Assembly (NCBI GenBank): GCA_047495785.1
Contig: JBLDXI010000029.1
Location: 3,720,001 to 3,784,000 of the forward strand
Source of the DNA: Lepidodermella squamata
Lineage: Eukaryota; Gastrotricha
Direction of reading: 5' to 3'
Length of the DNA stretch: 64,000 bases
The notes below the pieces were generated by a model, which did no database searches, was not told where the DNA came from, and was given only the letters and a program-made list of their open reading frames with translations. The position numbers were made by a program, and so were the translations under genes. Shown one piece after another: positions 1 to 12,053 of the stretch. Position 1 is the first letter of the stretch, and every line of letters begins with the position of its first letter.

Positions 1-3000
1 CCTTCTCGACCTGTTGACGTTTGCGGTTGGCCTGCTCCAGAGCCTCGGTCAGCTCGTTGACCTTAAATAAAATTAAGAAATTTCATTGAAATTTTAAAAA
101 ATATAAAAAAATAAATATTAGAAAAAATTCAAAATTAAGGACGAATAACTTCCGAATTACCCCCACTTGCGTATTTCCCACTTGCGTATTTTCTCACTTG
201 CGTATCAAATTAATCTCACTTGCGTATTAGTTTTCTAAAAACTTGGTGAAACAGTGTTTTATTGAGAAATTTTTACGAGATTTTTAGCAGAAAAGTCAAC
301 AGTGAAAATTGTGACCATGTGGTACCATGCTTATGAACATGCGCTCATCAGGTGGTACACGGTTCGTTGTTTCATGTTGTTTGCAGCAGCTCACTTCATT
401 ACAATTTTACTTTGTAAATTGTAATTGTTATTTGCTCCTGAATGCTGCTGAAATGTATGATGCCCGGTTGCAAGTTCGCGTGCAACGATGCAAGAGGCTT
501 GGCCAACCACCTCAGAATAAAGCACAAGCTGAATAAGATCGAAATCGATGAAATCAAGTCACAGCAGGTACTCAGGGCAATTCCTCCAATCGACGAAGCC
601 TCTGGAAGCGATATTCTCGATTTCCTCCATGACGAGCGGAGTAGTGACGATGAACTTGAGTTTTCTCCGAAAAGTCAACTCATCCGCCAGCTGCAATCCA
701 GAATTCAACAGCTTGAGTCAGCTGGACCCGAATCGCGGTCTCCATCTCCGCAAAGTTCCAGAGTCGAATCTCGGCAGTCAACGGCGTCGTCAGAGTCGAA
801 ATTGAGCACCGTGAATTCGCTAATTTCATTGCCTGAAAACTTTCCTTCAACTGACCCTGGCTCGTACACAATTTTCAACGAAGGTTCAACGAAAGCGAAA
901 GAGCTGCTCTGCTTTCAAGGAGACCATTTCCATCTTCGAACTCAGAACAAGAAGTCCTATTATGAATGCAAATACCAGCGAAAGCACAAGTGCCCCATAA
1001 AGGTGTACATTGACGATGACGGCACTCTTGATATCCGCGGCCTTCATGATCCAACGAAGTATTCGCACGCCAAATGGCATGCCGAAAAGCCGACATGCAA
1101 GGATTTTCATGCGGTTCAGGATCTCAAGAGTGAGATCAAAAAATTTGATAAGCCGGTGCCCGAGGTTTATCGAGAAGCGGAACTGGATGCCGCTGTCAAT
1201 AAGAAGAAACTTCCAGGTTATTACAGTGTCAAATCTGCGTTGTACAGAGCTAAAGATAAGAATTTTCCCAAAATGCCGAAATCAGCAAAGGCGTTGGTAA
1301 AAATTCTTCGATCCCCGAATCCAGATGAAATGATTCAAAAGTACAAATCTACCAAGAAAGGGAAAAGATTCTACCTGTCTTCGGTGGGAGATGGGGACGA
1401 TCGCGCAATTATGCGTCATCTAGAGCGTTGCGGCGGTTGAGGAAAGCTAAGAGGCACTTCATGGATGGAACGTTTGATGTAAGTAATTTTCATTCTTAAC
1501 CTATTGCAACAAATGTTTTATTCTAGGCATCACCCGATCATTTTTATCAGCTCTTCAGCATAAACACGATGCATCATGACGTTTTCGTCAGCGGCATCTA
1601 CGTCTTCATGACTAGAAAGACGGAATCTCTCTACTCGAAGGTCTTTAAACGCCTCGATCATCACGTTCATTTCAAAAACAAGGTTGCCACGTCAGACTTC
1701 GAAACAGGGCTGCTGCCGGTTCTCAGGCGTTTCTACAACCGATTAACGCTATGTTTTTTCCACTACACTCAGTGTATTTACAGGTAGGAGTTTTTAATTT
1801 ATTAATTTTTTTAAATTTTTTATTGTATTACTTTTTCGAATAACCTTCCGACAGATGGGTTCAAGCGAACAATGGCGCAACCCTGTGGGCTCGGAAAGGG
1901 CAGTTTTACCGATACATTCGACGCTTCATGGTGCTGCCTCTATTGAAAACTGAACAGATCGAAACAATCCTCGATCAGCTGTACGCTGACGCTCCACCGT
2001 CGTGTCGCAGATTCGACAAGTACTGGAAGGAACAATGGGCTTCAACAATTTCAGAGTGGAATGTCCACAACCAGCGACACAGGACGAATAATGCGAACGA
2101 AGGTTGGCACCATCGGTAACCTTCAATTTCGGCTAACACGTTCTGGTTCTAAATTATTTATTTCAGGCTAAACCGATTGTGTCGCAAACGCCACCTGAAT
2201 TTTTGGCGGCTTGTTTTGATCCTACAAGAAGAAGAAGTTCTAGCAGCAGCCAGAGTAAGAAAGCTCAACAATGGACAGAAGGTCAACCGTTTTCTCCGCC
2301 GTTACGCTGAAATCGAAGAAAACCTGAAGGAAGCAACCCGCCACTTCGATGATGTTTGGTTCCCTGGCATGGCGCAAAACTTGGTGTACGTCCACATGGA
2401 TGAATTGTCGGCCTACATTGGACAAAACGGCAAGATACAGTCTGCCCACGGTCTCGGTCCTCTCACTCGTGCTCAGGCAGCCGATCTGTGGTGAACGTCG
2501 AAAGTTTCTAATCGTTTCCAATTCTGAATAATCAACCGTGTACCACCTGATGAGCGCATGTTCATAAGCATGGTACCACATGGTCACAATTTTCACTGTT
2601 GACTTTTCTGCTAAAAATCTCGTAAAAATTTCTCAATAAAACACTGTTTCACCAAGTTTTTAGAAAACTAATACGCAAGTGAGATTAATTTGATACGCAA
2701 GTGAGAAAATACGCAAGTGGGAAATACGCAAGTGGGGTACACCCTAACTTCCTAGAAAAATTTATAAATTATGAAAATAAAAAAAAAATCGGCGCAAATT
2801 TGAGAAATCATAATATCTCATACCGGAACCAAATTTTGTAACCTTGCGTTTCGGCGTGTTCTCAAAGTGACGAACGTGTCTTATAGTGAAGATCACGGAG
2901 AATTGTTAAGCAATTTTCAAACTAATTTGAAAATTGATAAAAATGTGAAAACCGCATTTTTTGAGCGAATTGATTTTTTTTTAATTTGGTCCTGCTAAGT

Positions 3001-6000
3001 AAGACCCAATTAAAATTTGGCGGAATCGAATTTTATTTTTCCTAATTTTCCCAAGACTGCTATAGGATTCAGTATCGCAAATTAAATTCTGAAAATAATT
3101 AATTCGAATATTTTTGGGAAAATCTTACGGCGGTACCAAAGTTCATTTAATTCAATACCTAACCCTTTTATTTGGTTCTTTAACTGGTTAGGGTTGGGGT
3201 TAGGTCAGGGTTAGGGTTAGGGTTAGAGGCTGGGACCTAAAGTTGGGGATTTGGCACTGATTGGAATAATTTGGTACAAAATTCGAAGATGTTTGGTACT
3301 GAATTCAATAATTTGGTAATGAATTCACTATGTGCTATTTTTTTCTCGAAAATCCGTCACGGGACGAGACGGAAATGGTTCAAAATACTCCAATGCTGAG
3401 GTCTTTATCTATTATCCAGAGCTTTAAGAAACTCAAGAAATCAGGTCGAAAATCGCACATATTTACTTTCAACTTTCGAAACAATTTCTTAGCTTATAAT
3501 GAAACTTATATTGCGGTTCTGTTTTGCGGTACCAAATTTGTAATTTAAAATCACTCGTAAATTTTCGAAACTTTCGTGAAAAAATGGCAAAGAAATCCTA
3601 ACAAAACTTAAGGCCTCGTTACACTCAGAGAACATGGGGTCAGTTTGATTCTAAAAATCGTTCGAAACTTTGTCAATAGTTTGCGTTCAGAATCAGAATA
3701 TCGTCAATTAGAACCAAATTTCAACCAAAATTCAACCAAACGAAAGTTTGGAAGGGTTGAATTTGTTGGAATTTGAAATTTAGAAATTGCTGGAAATTTT
3801 AAAATTTTATTCCGCCAAAAGATCCTCTGGGGATTCTCGGCTGATCCAAATCAAATCTTGATTTTCAATTCTTTCCGAAAAAACAACAAATAATTGAATT
3901 TTGTTTCATCATTTCAGAGAAAGGAATTTGAAGCTCTCAGATTGCTTTGAAAACTCTTAGTGAGTCCATTTTGCCAGAGAAAAGCGATGTTTTCGAATTT
4001 CAATATTTCCCAATCAGTGAGGATAGGTATTTATAATTGATTTTACTTACCTGATCCTGGTTCTTCTTGCGGAAAGCAGCCAGGGCAGCTTCGTTGGCCA
4101 TGCGCTGCTCCTCCATGTCAACACGCAGTTTGTTAAGCTCGCCCTCGCGGCGCTTGTTCAGCTCGATCTGAGCCGCCGTCGCACCGCCAGCCTCGTCCAA
4201 CCGAGCGGCAAGGTCCTCAAGCTCGCCCTGCAAATCGGCGCGCTGCTTCTCGACCTTGATGCGGTTGGCGCGCTCCTGGTCCAACTCCTGCTCGAGCTCT
4301 TCAATGCGCAGCAGAGCTTCCTTGTTGCGCTTGCTCAACTGAGCGTTGTGAACATTCGCCTCTTCGATCTTCGAGTTGAGGCCGGCAATGTCGCCCTCCT
4401 TTTTGCGGACAACACCCTCAAGTTCGCCCTTGAGGCGGTCGAGCTCGGTGACGGCGTCCTGAGTCGCCTTAAGGTCACCCTCCAGCTTCTTCTTGGCCTT
4501 CTCCAAATCGGCCTTGACCTTCTTCTCACGGTTGAGGTTCTCGTTAAGCTCATCAACGTGGGCTTCGAGGTTCTGCTTGACCTATTCATTAAATTTCAAT
4601 TAAATTAAAAATTTGAATTGTAATTTGAAAACGGAAATTTCAAAATCGAGTTTCTTCAAAATTTCAAAATTTCTGAAATTTTTTGAAATTTTGAAATTTG
4701 ATTTTTGAAATGTAGAAGACATTTGATTTTTGATTTTGAAATTTCCGTGAAGTTTTCAAATTTGAATTGAAATTTTAAATTTTAAATTGTTGAACTTTAA
4801 AATAATTTTGAATTTTGAAATTCCAAAAATTTGAAATTTTTGAAATTTTGAAATTTTAAAACAAATTTTTTACATGAAAATGCAATTTACCTTGGTAAGC
4901 TGGGCGTTCTTGTCCTGTTCGGACTGGAGGTCGCCCTGGGTCTTCTTAAGGTTCTCCTCCGTTGACTTCTTCTCCTTGGACAGCTTAGCAATAGCTTGGT
5001 CCTGAGCGGCAACGTCGTCCTGCAGTTTGCGGATCGACGCGTCCTTGGCCTTCTTCTCCTCCTCCTGCTTGGCGACGGTCGACTCGAGCTGTTGGATGCC
5101 GCCCTTCAGGTTTTCGATCTCACCCTCAAGCTTAACGCCGCGAGCCTCGGCCTGGTTGGCGCGGGCCTCCTCCGAAGAGGCGCGCGACTCCAGTTCGCGG
5201 TTCTGCTCCTCGAGCGCAACGCGCTGTTCAACGAGGTTGCCAACCTTCTCCTCCATCTCGCCGATCTGGTCTTGAGCGGCCTGAAGGTTGATGAACCTTG
5301 AAAAATTAAAAAAAAAAACATGGTAATCAATAATTTCCATTTAAACCGAAAATTCAATTAAATTGAAAATTGAAAATTTGAAAAATATAATTGAAAATTT
5401 GAAAATTTCGAAGTTTAAAAAAATGTTAACTAAAATTTCAAATTTTAAGAATTCAAAAATTCAAAATTCAAAAATCCATTTTTAAAATTTTAAAATTTCA
5501 AAATTTCAAAAATTCAAAATTTCAAAAATTCAAAATTTCAAATTTCATTTCAACCTTTTTAACCACTCAAAAGTGACTTACAGGTCGTTCTTCTGCTGCA
5601 TGAGGACAACGTTCTGTTCCTCGAGCTGCTTGGCGAGCACGTTGACGCGCTCGAGTTCTTGCTTCGTCTTCTCGAACTCTTCCTCCTTCTGCGCAATCTC
5701 GTCCTCGCTCTTGATCTCGGCGAGCAGGGGCTTGATGAGGGTGTACATCTTCCACCACGGCCACGAGCGGAAAGCCATGTACTTGCGAACGTTGCGCTGG
5801 ATCATGTCCAGGGCAGTGCGCTGGTCTTGCAGCTTCTTGTACTTGCGGCGCATCAGGTAGCCGCGGACGTAGGCCTGGAACGATGACATGATGCCGGACA
5901 GCTTCTCCTCGCGCCACTCCTCGAGCTTGGCGACGATACCGGCGCGGAAGAACACCTTGGTCAGACCCAACTTGTAGTCAGACTCGCCCATAGTCAGGGC

Positions 6001-9000
6001 ACCCAAGACCTTGATTGGAAAAATAACACAAAAATTATCAGAAATTCAAGGGAATTTCAAAAATTTCATCCTGATGGAACAACATTTTTAAAAGCAATTT
6101 TTTCTATTTTGTACCAATAATTCGGAAACAATAAATTCCTAAAAATGAGAAAAAATTCAAAAAAAAATTCAAATGTAAATTTAAATTAAAAAATAGTTGA
6201 TAAACTTTCTACATTAATTTCACAATTTATTGAAGCAAAATTTGTGAAAAATTTGAAAAAGATTTGAAATTTGTTCGAAAATTTTAAAAATTTCAAAAAA
6301 ATTCGAAAATAAAATTTAAAGCTTCGAGATTTTTGTGAGAATTTCAAATTTCAGATTTTCGAATTTTTCAATCTTAAATTCACAATGATAAAATGGCTAT
6401 AAAATTCAAATTATTACTGGAAATTTGAGATTTTTAAATTATTTAAGGCATTTTCTCTTTTATTCAAGATTAAATTTTGAGATTTTAGAAGAAAGGCAGA
6501 AGACAGAAGACGTTTTTGTCTCACCTTCTCAGCGACGACTTTAGCGTCGACGAAGCCGGCCGGGACGGCGTTCGGGGCCAAGATGGTGTAGCGCTGCTTG
6601 AAGTCGGGGTAGATCATGCGGTTAGGGAAGCCCTTGCGGCAAATACGGATGCCCTCGAGCACACCGTTGCACTTGAGCTGGTTCAGCACAAGGTGAGCGT
6701 CGATGTACCACGACTGCTTCATTTCGTTCGGGATCAGGCAACGCACGAAGTGAGGATGCGTCGAGTACAAGTTCTTCATGAGACGGTTCAGCGACTCGCG
6801 ATGGGCGGCCGAGATGGTCGACATGGCACCACCCTTCTTCTTCTTGCCACCACCACCAGACTCTAAAAAAAATTCAAAAAATTAATAATAAAATTCAAAA
6901 TTTCAATTTTGAAAATTTAAAAAATTCATTTTTTATTTATAATTTTCCTTGCTATTTTCCCCTCACTTTTTAATTAATCAAATTTTCATAGATTATTCAA
7001 CTTTTTTTCTATCCGCCGTTATTTTTTTCCGATTTTTGCTTTTTTTTGGAGAAAGTGGAACGTCCCTGTTTTTTTCTCTCATCTGTTTCCGCATCAAATT
7101 TCACCTGGTGAGAAAAACAAGATCCGCGCGCGTTTTTTTCGCGATAGGAGAAGAAAGCAATAATAATAACAGCTCCACTGTTCATCGGCTAGCGCGCCTA
7201 TATGCTAAATATAGAATAAACCGTTCCCACTTCGATAACGCAAAAATCGCCCATGGTAATATTATATACCTGTCAGGAAATGTAGCCGGTAGAAAAAATC
7301 CGAGGAAAAAACAATTACTTGGGTCGCTCAACAGCTGTTGTTGCCGATATTATTGCTAAAATGACAGGTGGTACTCACACACTTTTTAGGATAATTAATT
7401 TAGGTGCTAATAAAGCGCACTGGATCCTACACTTCGTGGGAAATAATAAATTTGAGAAAAAATCAGGAAAAAAATAAAAAATTGATTAAGAAATTCAGCA
7501 AATAATTTTATGACCATAAAAATTCAGAACAATTTAAAAAAATAAAATTCCCTAATTTTGGCGAAATTCCGATAAAAATTCGAATTTTGAAAACTAATTT
7601 CAATTTTTTAAAAATTTAAAAATTTCTTTTTTCAATTTCAATTTCAATTCGCATTTTAAGGCAACTTACCCTCAGGCTCGGCCGGGAAGAGGATCGGAAC
7701 CAGGGTGTCCTTGGAGCCAGACATGAGCTCGATGGTGCAGGCCTGGATAGGATCCTTGTTACGCTCGAGCCATCCGTTGCAGTTGTACGCAACAGTGCCG
7801 GCGTAGTGCTTCAGCTGGAAGTGCGGCTCCTTGTCCTTTTCCTTGCCCTTGCCTGGGGCCGGCTTCAAGAAGCACGGCGACTTGCCAAGATGGTTCTGGT
7901 ACAGCTTCTCAACGAAGGTCTTGTCGCTGCCCTTCGGCACGATGCACTCCTCCTCGAGGATGGCCATGATACCCATGGGCTTCTCGATGAGCTCGATGCA
8001 AGCGGCCAAGTCGAGGCCGAAATCGATGAAGACCCAATCGATGGCTTCCTTCTTGTACTCTTCCTGCTCGAGGACGAACATGTGGTGGTTGAAGAACTGC
8101 TGCAGACGCTCGTTGGTGTAGTTGATGGCGAGCTGTTCGAACGAGTTGAACTCGAAAATTTCGAAACCGGCGATATCCAGCACACCGATAAAGTACTGGC
8201 GACGGTTCTTCGTGTCCAGGGTCTGGTTGCAACGCTTGACCAGCCAGTCGAACAGACGCGAGTACAGCGACTTGGACAGGGTGGCAACGGCATAGCTGAC
8301 CTGTATGGAAAAAAACTCGAAAAATTAGGGAAAATACCGAAAAACCCGGTAAAAGGTAAAACCCGAAAAAACCGATTATACCCGGTAAGACCCGAAAACC
8401 CGATTGTACCCGGAAAAACCCGAAAAATAAAACCTTCAGTTGAGAACATTGCGATTTTATAAATGTCCATAAAATGAAAACTGTTTGGTAACCGGGTAAA
8501 ACCCGAAATACCCGGTAGTACCCGATTTCATAAATATTCCAGTTGAAAATTCCCCTTCGTGATATAGAAATACGAAATCGGTAATTGACTGACCTGGTCC
8601 TTGTTCTGGGACTTGTTGACCCACTCGGTGCCGACCTTGACCTTGGGCTTGGTGAGGCACTTCAGCAAATCGGTGGCGTTGATGCCGAGCAAGAAGGCGG
8701 CCTTCTCAGCTTCAGCGGTGCCATCAGCTTCGGCCTGTTCGTCCTTGGCCTGCTTGAACTTCATCTCACCCATCCACATGATGGCGGCGCACGCCTTGAA
8801 CATGGACAACTTCTCGTCTTCAGTGAAGCCAAGAATATCCAAGGCATCCTATAATAAAATTGAAAAAATATCAGCATTCATCATTCATCTAATAAATCGT
8901 TAGTAGACCCGGCTTTAAACTGGCTTGAAGGAACCGAAATAGCTTGAAAAACCGGACTAAATCCGAAAAATAAGGTAAAACCCGCTCGTACCCTATATCA

Positions 9001-10197
9001 GAAACATTTAACAGAATCTAACAAAGTTGGGAAATTACGAAGAACCCGGTAAAACCCGAAAATCCCAGGTAAACCCGAAAAACCCGGAAAAACCCGAAAA
9101 CCCAGGTAAAACCAGATATTCCCGATACAGCCCAGCTATGTTGCCTGGAACCTGGGACACTACTTTTAAGGACTTACCGAGGTGGCCTTCATTTCAGCGG
9201 TATCGTCCATACCGTCGACAGTCAGGACACCCTGGTTGGTGAAGCTGTAGGCACCAGTATCGGGGGTAAGCAGGAGCTTATCAGAGAACGACTTGGCGCC
9301 ATCAGAGCACAGTTGGTAGAAGATGTGGTAGTTACGCTCGAGACGGCCGCAAGCGGTGACACGCGACTTTTCAAGCAGGTAATGCTCAATATCGGCACCG
9401 GCGATCTTACCAGTCGGGCCGAAGTGGATGCGGATAAACTTACCGAAGCGCGACGAGTTGTTGTTACGCACGGTCTTAGCGTTACCGTAGGCTTCAAGCG
9501 GCGGGTTGCACTGCACGATTTGATCTTCAAGCGAGCCCTTCTGCTTGCCGGCGTCTTCAGCAGCAACGCCCTTAGCAGCATCGGCAGCAGCCTGGGCGGC
9601 GGCGACCTTGGCGAAGTACTGGATGACCTTCTTGGTGTTCTCGGTCTTACCAGCACCAGATTCACCGGTGATCAAAATCGACTGGTTCTCGCGGTCTTGC
9701 AACATGAACGAGAAAGCGCCGTCGGCAGTTGCGTACAAATGGGGCGGCATCTCAGTACGACGCTTGCCGCGGTACTTGGCAATAACCGATTCGGTGTAGA
9801 TCGGCAGGAACTTGTACGGGTTGATGACGACGCAGAAAAGGCCCGAATATGTGTAGATGTGCTGGTGGAAGTAGCGCTGGCGCAGATTGTGCAGGATAGC
9901 GGCTTCGTTGAGCTGCGTCAAGTCAGCCATATCCGTTGTCTGCTCGTACTTGGGCGGGTTAGGATCCTGCAGCAGGTCCTTGTGGAAGGTCTTCACCTCG
10001 CCCTTCTCCGTGCGCACCGTCACTTCATCGCCCTTGGTCGAGTCGATTTCGGACAGAACGAAACCGTCCTTTTCATCGGGCGCCCAGATAGCCTTCTTCG
10101 GGTCGATCTTCGACCGCGACAGCTCCTCCAACAGCTTCTTACGGTCGACGACCAAAAACTGGTATTCCGGTTCGGTCTCAGGGATCGAACGGTCCAT
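1..10197 (-). CDS. Muscle-type myosin heavy chain (class II), 3' part outside window
   Basis: Coding exons on the minus strand are 10197-9178, 8848-8594, 8300-7670, 6862-6525, 6009-5582, 5296-4891, 4581-4051 and 61 to the left edge, and all phases join correctly (about 1,220 residues here). The motor has the SH3-like N-terminus, the P-loop [13 protein letters not shown] near residue 178, switch [10 protein letters not shown], switch [18 protein letters not shown], a loop 2 with [10 protein letters not shown], the actin-binding helix ending VRCLIPNE, the SH1-region helix [16 protein letters not shown] and the converter [10 protein letters not shown]. An IQ-like segment ([16 protein letters not shown]), the [14 protein letters not shown] hinge and a heptad coiled-coil rod follow. 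It powers thick-filament sliding in muscle. It is a full-size class II myosin, and no alternative exons were seen. Muscle subtype cannot be assigned. Confidence 0.95.
154..366. repeat. Left terminal inverted repeat of the MULE
   Basis: About 212 bp, the reverse complement of 2533-2744. It contains four copies of the short motif CACTTGCGTAT near the outer end, a plausible array of transposase binding sites. Confidence 0.88.
442..2494 (+). CDS. MULE transposase with zinc finger and FLYWCH domains, one apparent frameshift
   Basis: Four exons read as a Mutator-type transposase: 442-1478, 1527-1783, 1855-2115 and 2167-2494, each with GT..AG intron ends. The start has a C2H2-like finger ([19 protein letters not shown]), followed around residues 145-215 by a FLYWCH-type zinc-binding region ([20 protein letters not shown], then H.KWH). 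The catalytic part follows: [14 protein letters not shown] ends exon 1, [11 protein letters not shown] and [10 protein letters not shown] lie in exon 2, and [13 protein letters not shown] spans exons 3-4. These match the MULE DDE core and the C-terminal motif with Trp-His. Within exon 1 the frame changes near 1420: one frame stops at 1440 while the conserved [14 protein letters not shown] reads in another, so this copy may be inactive unless the shift is an error. Confidence 0.82.
2533..2744. repeat. Right terminal inverted repeat of the MULE
   Basis: Mirror of 154-366, with ATACGCAAGTG motifs repeated near the outer end. It is followed at once by the second copy of TAACTTCC. Confidence 0.88.
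2753..4050. other. Rest of the 4-kb myosin intron
   Basis: No exon recognised. It holds a short telomere-like tract at 3187-3226 and two copies of a GCGGTACCAAA motif near 3132 and 3531. The remainder is AT-rich unique-looking sequence. Confidence 0.5.
3187..3226 (+). repeat. Interstitial TTAGGG-like tract
   Basis: About 40 bp made of TTAGGG, TTGGGG and TTAGGT units within the myosin intron. It is too short and impure to be a telomere. Confidence 0.75.
4592..4880. repeat. Low-complexity intron of AAATTT units
   Basis: The intron between the exons at 4581 and 4891 is almost wholly built of AAATTTC, AAATTTTG and TTTGAAATT words. The neighbouring intron at 5297-5581 has the same texture. Confidence 0.7.
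5297..5581. repeat. Low-complexity intron of AAATTTC units
   Basis: The myosin intron between the exons starting at 5296 and ending at 5582. It consists of irregular runs of AAAATTTC and AAAATTC, with no other content. Confidence 0.7.
6863..7669. other. Longest unspoiled motor-domain intron
   Basis: The 807-bp intron sits exactly at loop 2 of the motor: the preceding exon ends after the codons for AEPEG and the next begins with [11 protein letters not shown]-rich stretches fill its left part. I saw no extra myosin exon on either strand that would suggest alternative loop-2 splicing. Confidence 0.5.
8301..8593. repeat. Degenerate ACCCGAAA/ACCCGGTA repeat in intron
   Basis: The intron carries a dozen or so imperfect copies of a word close to AAAACCCGAAA or ACCCGGTAA. 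The same word fills the neighbouring intron at 8849-9177. Confidence 0.7.
8849..9177. repeat. Degenerate ACCCGAAA/ACCCGGTA repeat in second intron
   Basis: Same repeat family as 8301-8593, densest at 9040-9120. The two introns are separated only by a 255-bp exon. Confidence 0.7.
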
Positions 10198-10230
10198 TTC
10201 CTTCTAGGTTATAAGAACTATAATCAAATT

Positions 10231-10720
10231 AGAAAAATCCTCCTTAATGATGCGCACACACTTAATATTAGTGCGCACTTAATTACGCGCGCACTTTTTG
10301 CGCGCACAATTGTCAACAGGTCAATTATAGCAATAAGGTCATTGCTAATAATAGAGAGATCGAAATCCTAAAAACCGATTTGACTCGAAGTATTAGGTAA
10401 TGTTAGCTCATTGTTTCCATATAAGTATGTTTAAGGTGGGCTAACAAATGCGTTGATTTTTTGAGGGAAAAAGCGAGATGAAACGCTAGCCGAGCTTTAT
10501 ATACTCAAGTACCGGTGTTTTAGGCAGAAAAGGCCGAGAAAAATGGCCGCGTTGAAGGGTACGCGCGCTTTTCGCATATATATCAGTCACGCTGTGCGCG
10601 TTGCTTGATAGGCACGCGCAACTGTTACGTTCGCGCACGCGCGCGAATTGATGTTCTGATGTTCTTGTGCGTGTTTTTGTGTTCATGCGCGCGCAAGAGG
10701 GCCAATTTATTACGATCGCG
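10231..10720. other. GC-alternating tract upstream of the myosin gene
   Basis: Repeated alternating purine-pyrimidine runs such as GCGCGCAC, CACGCGCGCG and ATGCGCGCGCAA lie on both sides of the TATA box, unlike the AT-rich introns. Such runs can adopt Z-DNA and may mark an open promoter; the function is inferred only. Confidence 0.4.
10495..10503 (-). promoter_or_regulatory. TATA box, likely myosin promoter
   Basis: On the minus strand this reads TATATAAAG, about 300 bp before the ATG at 10197. A 5'-UTR intron is likely: an acceptor-like AACCTAG ends at 10204, six bases before the ATG, so transcription would begin near 10470 with a short leader exon. The donor was not pinned down. Confidence 0.5.
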
Positions 10721-11120
10721 CGGCTATTTTGTAGGTGCGCATCATGTTATATGTTGTTCTCGCTCGTTTGATTTTTTGTTATATGATCCATCCTCTCTAG
10801 AACGCGCTGAAAACACTATGCTATAGCCGTCGATATATAACAAAAAAAACAAGAATAATAACCGCGAATTATATTGGCAACAATCAACCGACCGGCGGCT
10901 CTCTCAAATCACAGCAGGTCCATTTTTTTCGTTATATTGTGCTGCTGCTGCAACTCGAATCTCTTGTCAGGTCTTTCTCAGCTAGCTGAATGCTGAAACT
11001 ATGATCTTGGCCTGTTTGTAATCTTATGATATACCTAACCGCTAGATTGATGGCCATAGATCATATTCGGCTGCAAGCGTTCGAGGATTGGTACCGGGTA
11101 TTTCAACCGCGGATGCCTGG

Positions 11121-11855
11121 CAGGTTCTTTCTAGATTAACACGATACCTTACGTGAGCTGAATCTCTCTCACGAAACTGGCCTGATGAAACTGCAATAAG
11201 AAAAACGAAGTTTCTGGTTTTAGGACTTTTATCAGGGTCGCACTGCAAAAATGAAAAATGATTTCGATTATTCACTTGCTTGAGGATTTTTAAATCCCGT
11301 CATTAATCAGTAAACCAAGTCAGCTTGGTTAAAGGATAAGCAAAATGTTTATTGGTTTTCTTTAGTTGCCCTTTGATATGCTACGTTTAGGAAAAGAAAG
11401 AGCAGAGCAAGCACAAATTACTGGACGGAATTACATTGTTTCACAGAAGTGACCTAAACACGAAAAGAGATAAAACCAGAAATGGAAAGCGATACCACAA
11501 CATTAGAATGACATTAGGATGGCAATTAGCTATGAAACTCTATCATAAGAATGCAAAATCCGGGAAATTTTGGTACTACCTATAATACCGATAATTACCG
11601 AATTCCAAATATACCAAAATTCCATTAAGGATTTCTTGGGATTCTCCGATACATTTTGGTAGAATCGGGCGTAATGAAGCCTTCGTCGGGTCAAGATTTC
11701 AAACAATTTAACGAAAACGGTTTACCTAACTATGGGACATGCTGTGATGCCAACCCTAGCCCTAGAAGTATTGCATGTAGCAACAATCGCAAGACTAAAG
11801 ATGCGAACACGGGTACTTGTTGATATAATATGCAAGCTGATCAGTACTCATTCTA
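11121..11855. repeat. Downstream flank of RTK-A1, duplicated at 32667-33180
   Basis: No gene seen. From CCTGGCAGGTTCTTTC at about 11125 onward, parts of the sequence resemble the flank of RTK-A2 from 32667, so the duplication that made the two A genes extends beyond the coding region. Between 10830 and 11120 I see nothing I can name. Confidence 0.6.
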
Positions 11856-12053
11856 CGATATCGTTAGCGACGTTGAATAATTCGGATTTGAGTTTGCTTA
11901 CATCCTTTTCAAAGTGAGAGGAGACAAGTAAAAAGTCTCTTGTTTTGCCGCTTCATTCGCGTTAACGAAAGCTGCTTTTACTTGTCACCCGTCACCTTGA
12001 AACGGATGTAAACAAGCCTAAATCCGAGTTATTCAACGACGCTAACGATATTA
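11856..12053. mobile_element. Short inverted-repeat element (MITE-like) abutting the RTK-A1 stop codon
   Basis: About 198 bp with 50-bp inverted ends (GATATCGTTAGCG... and ...CGCTAACGATATT). The paralogous site downstream of RTK-A2 (about 33165-33185) lacks it, which shows it was inserted. It ends within a few bases of the A1 stop codon at 12054-12056. Confidence 0.8.

Larger units (their letters stand above)
154..2744 (+). mobile_element. MULE (Mutator-like) DNA transposon, nearly intact
   Basis: A 2.59-kb element with terminal inverted repeats of about 212 bp and a transposase gene between them. It is flanked by an 8-bp direct repeat TAACTTCC at 146-153 and 2745-2752, as expected for a Mutator-type target duplication. 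The outermost dozen bases of the two ends match poorly; from the CCCCACTTGCG motif inwards the ends are almost identical. It lies in the intron between the last two visible myosin exons, so it should be removed by splicing. Near-identical ends suggest a recent insertion. Confidence 0.9.

Noticed and set aside
7100-7360. Possible alternative myosin exon in the loop-2 intron
   Set aside because: No frame on minus resembles myosin, and splice-like sites do not frame an exon.
7806-8462. 218-codon plus-strand open frame
   Set aside because: Antisense shadow of a myosin exon; its tail reads through the ACCCG repeat intron.
9313-10371. 352-codon plus-strand open frame
   Set aside because: It is the mirror of the GC-rich myosin motor exon, with no splice or domain support.
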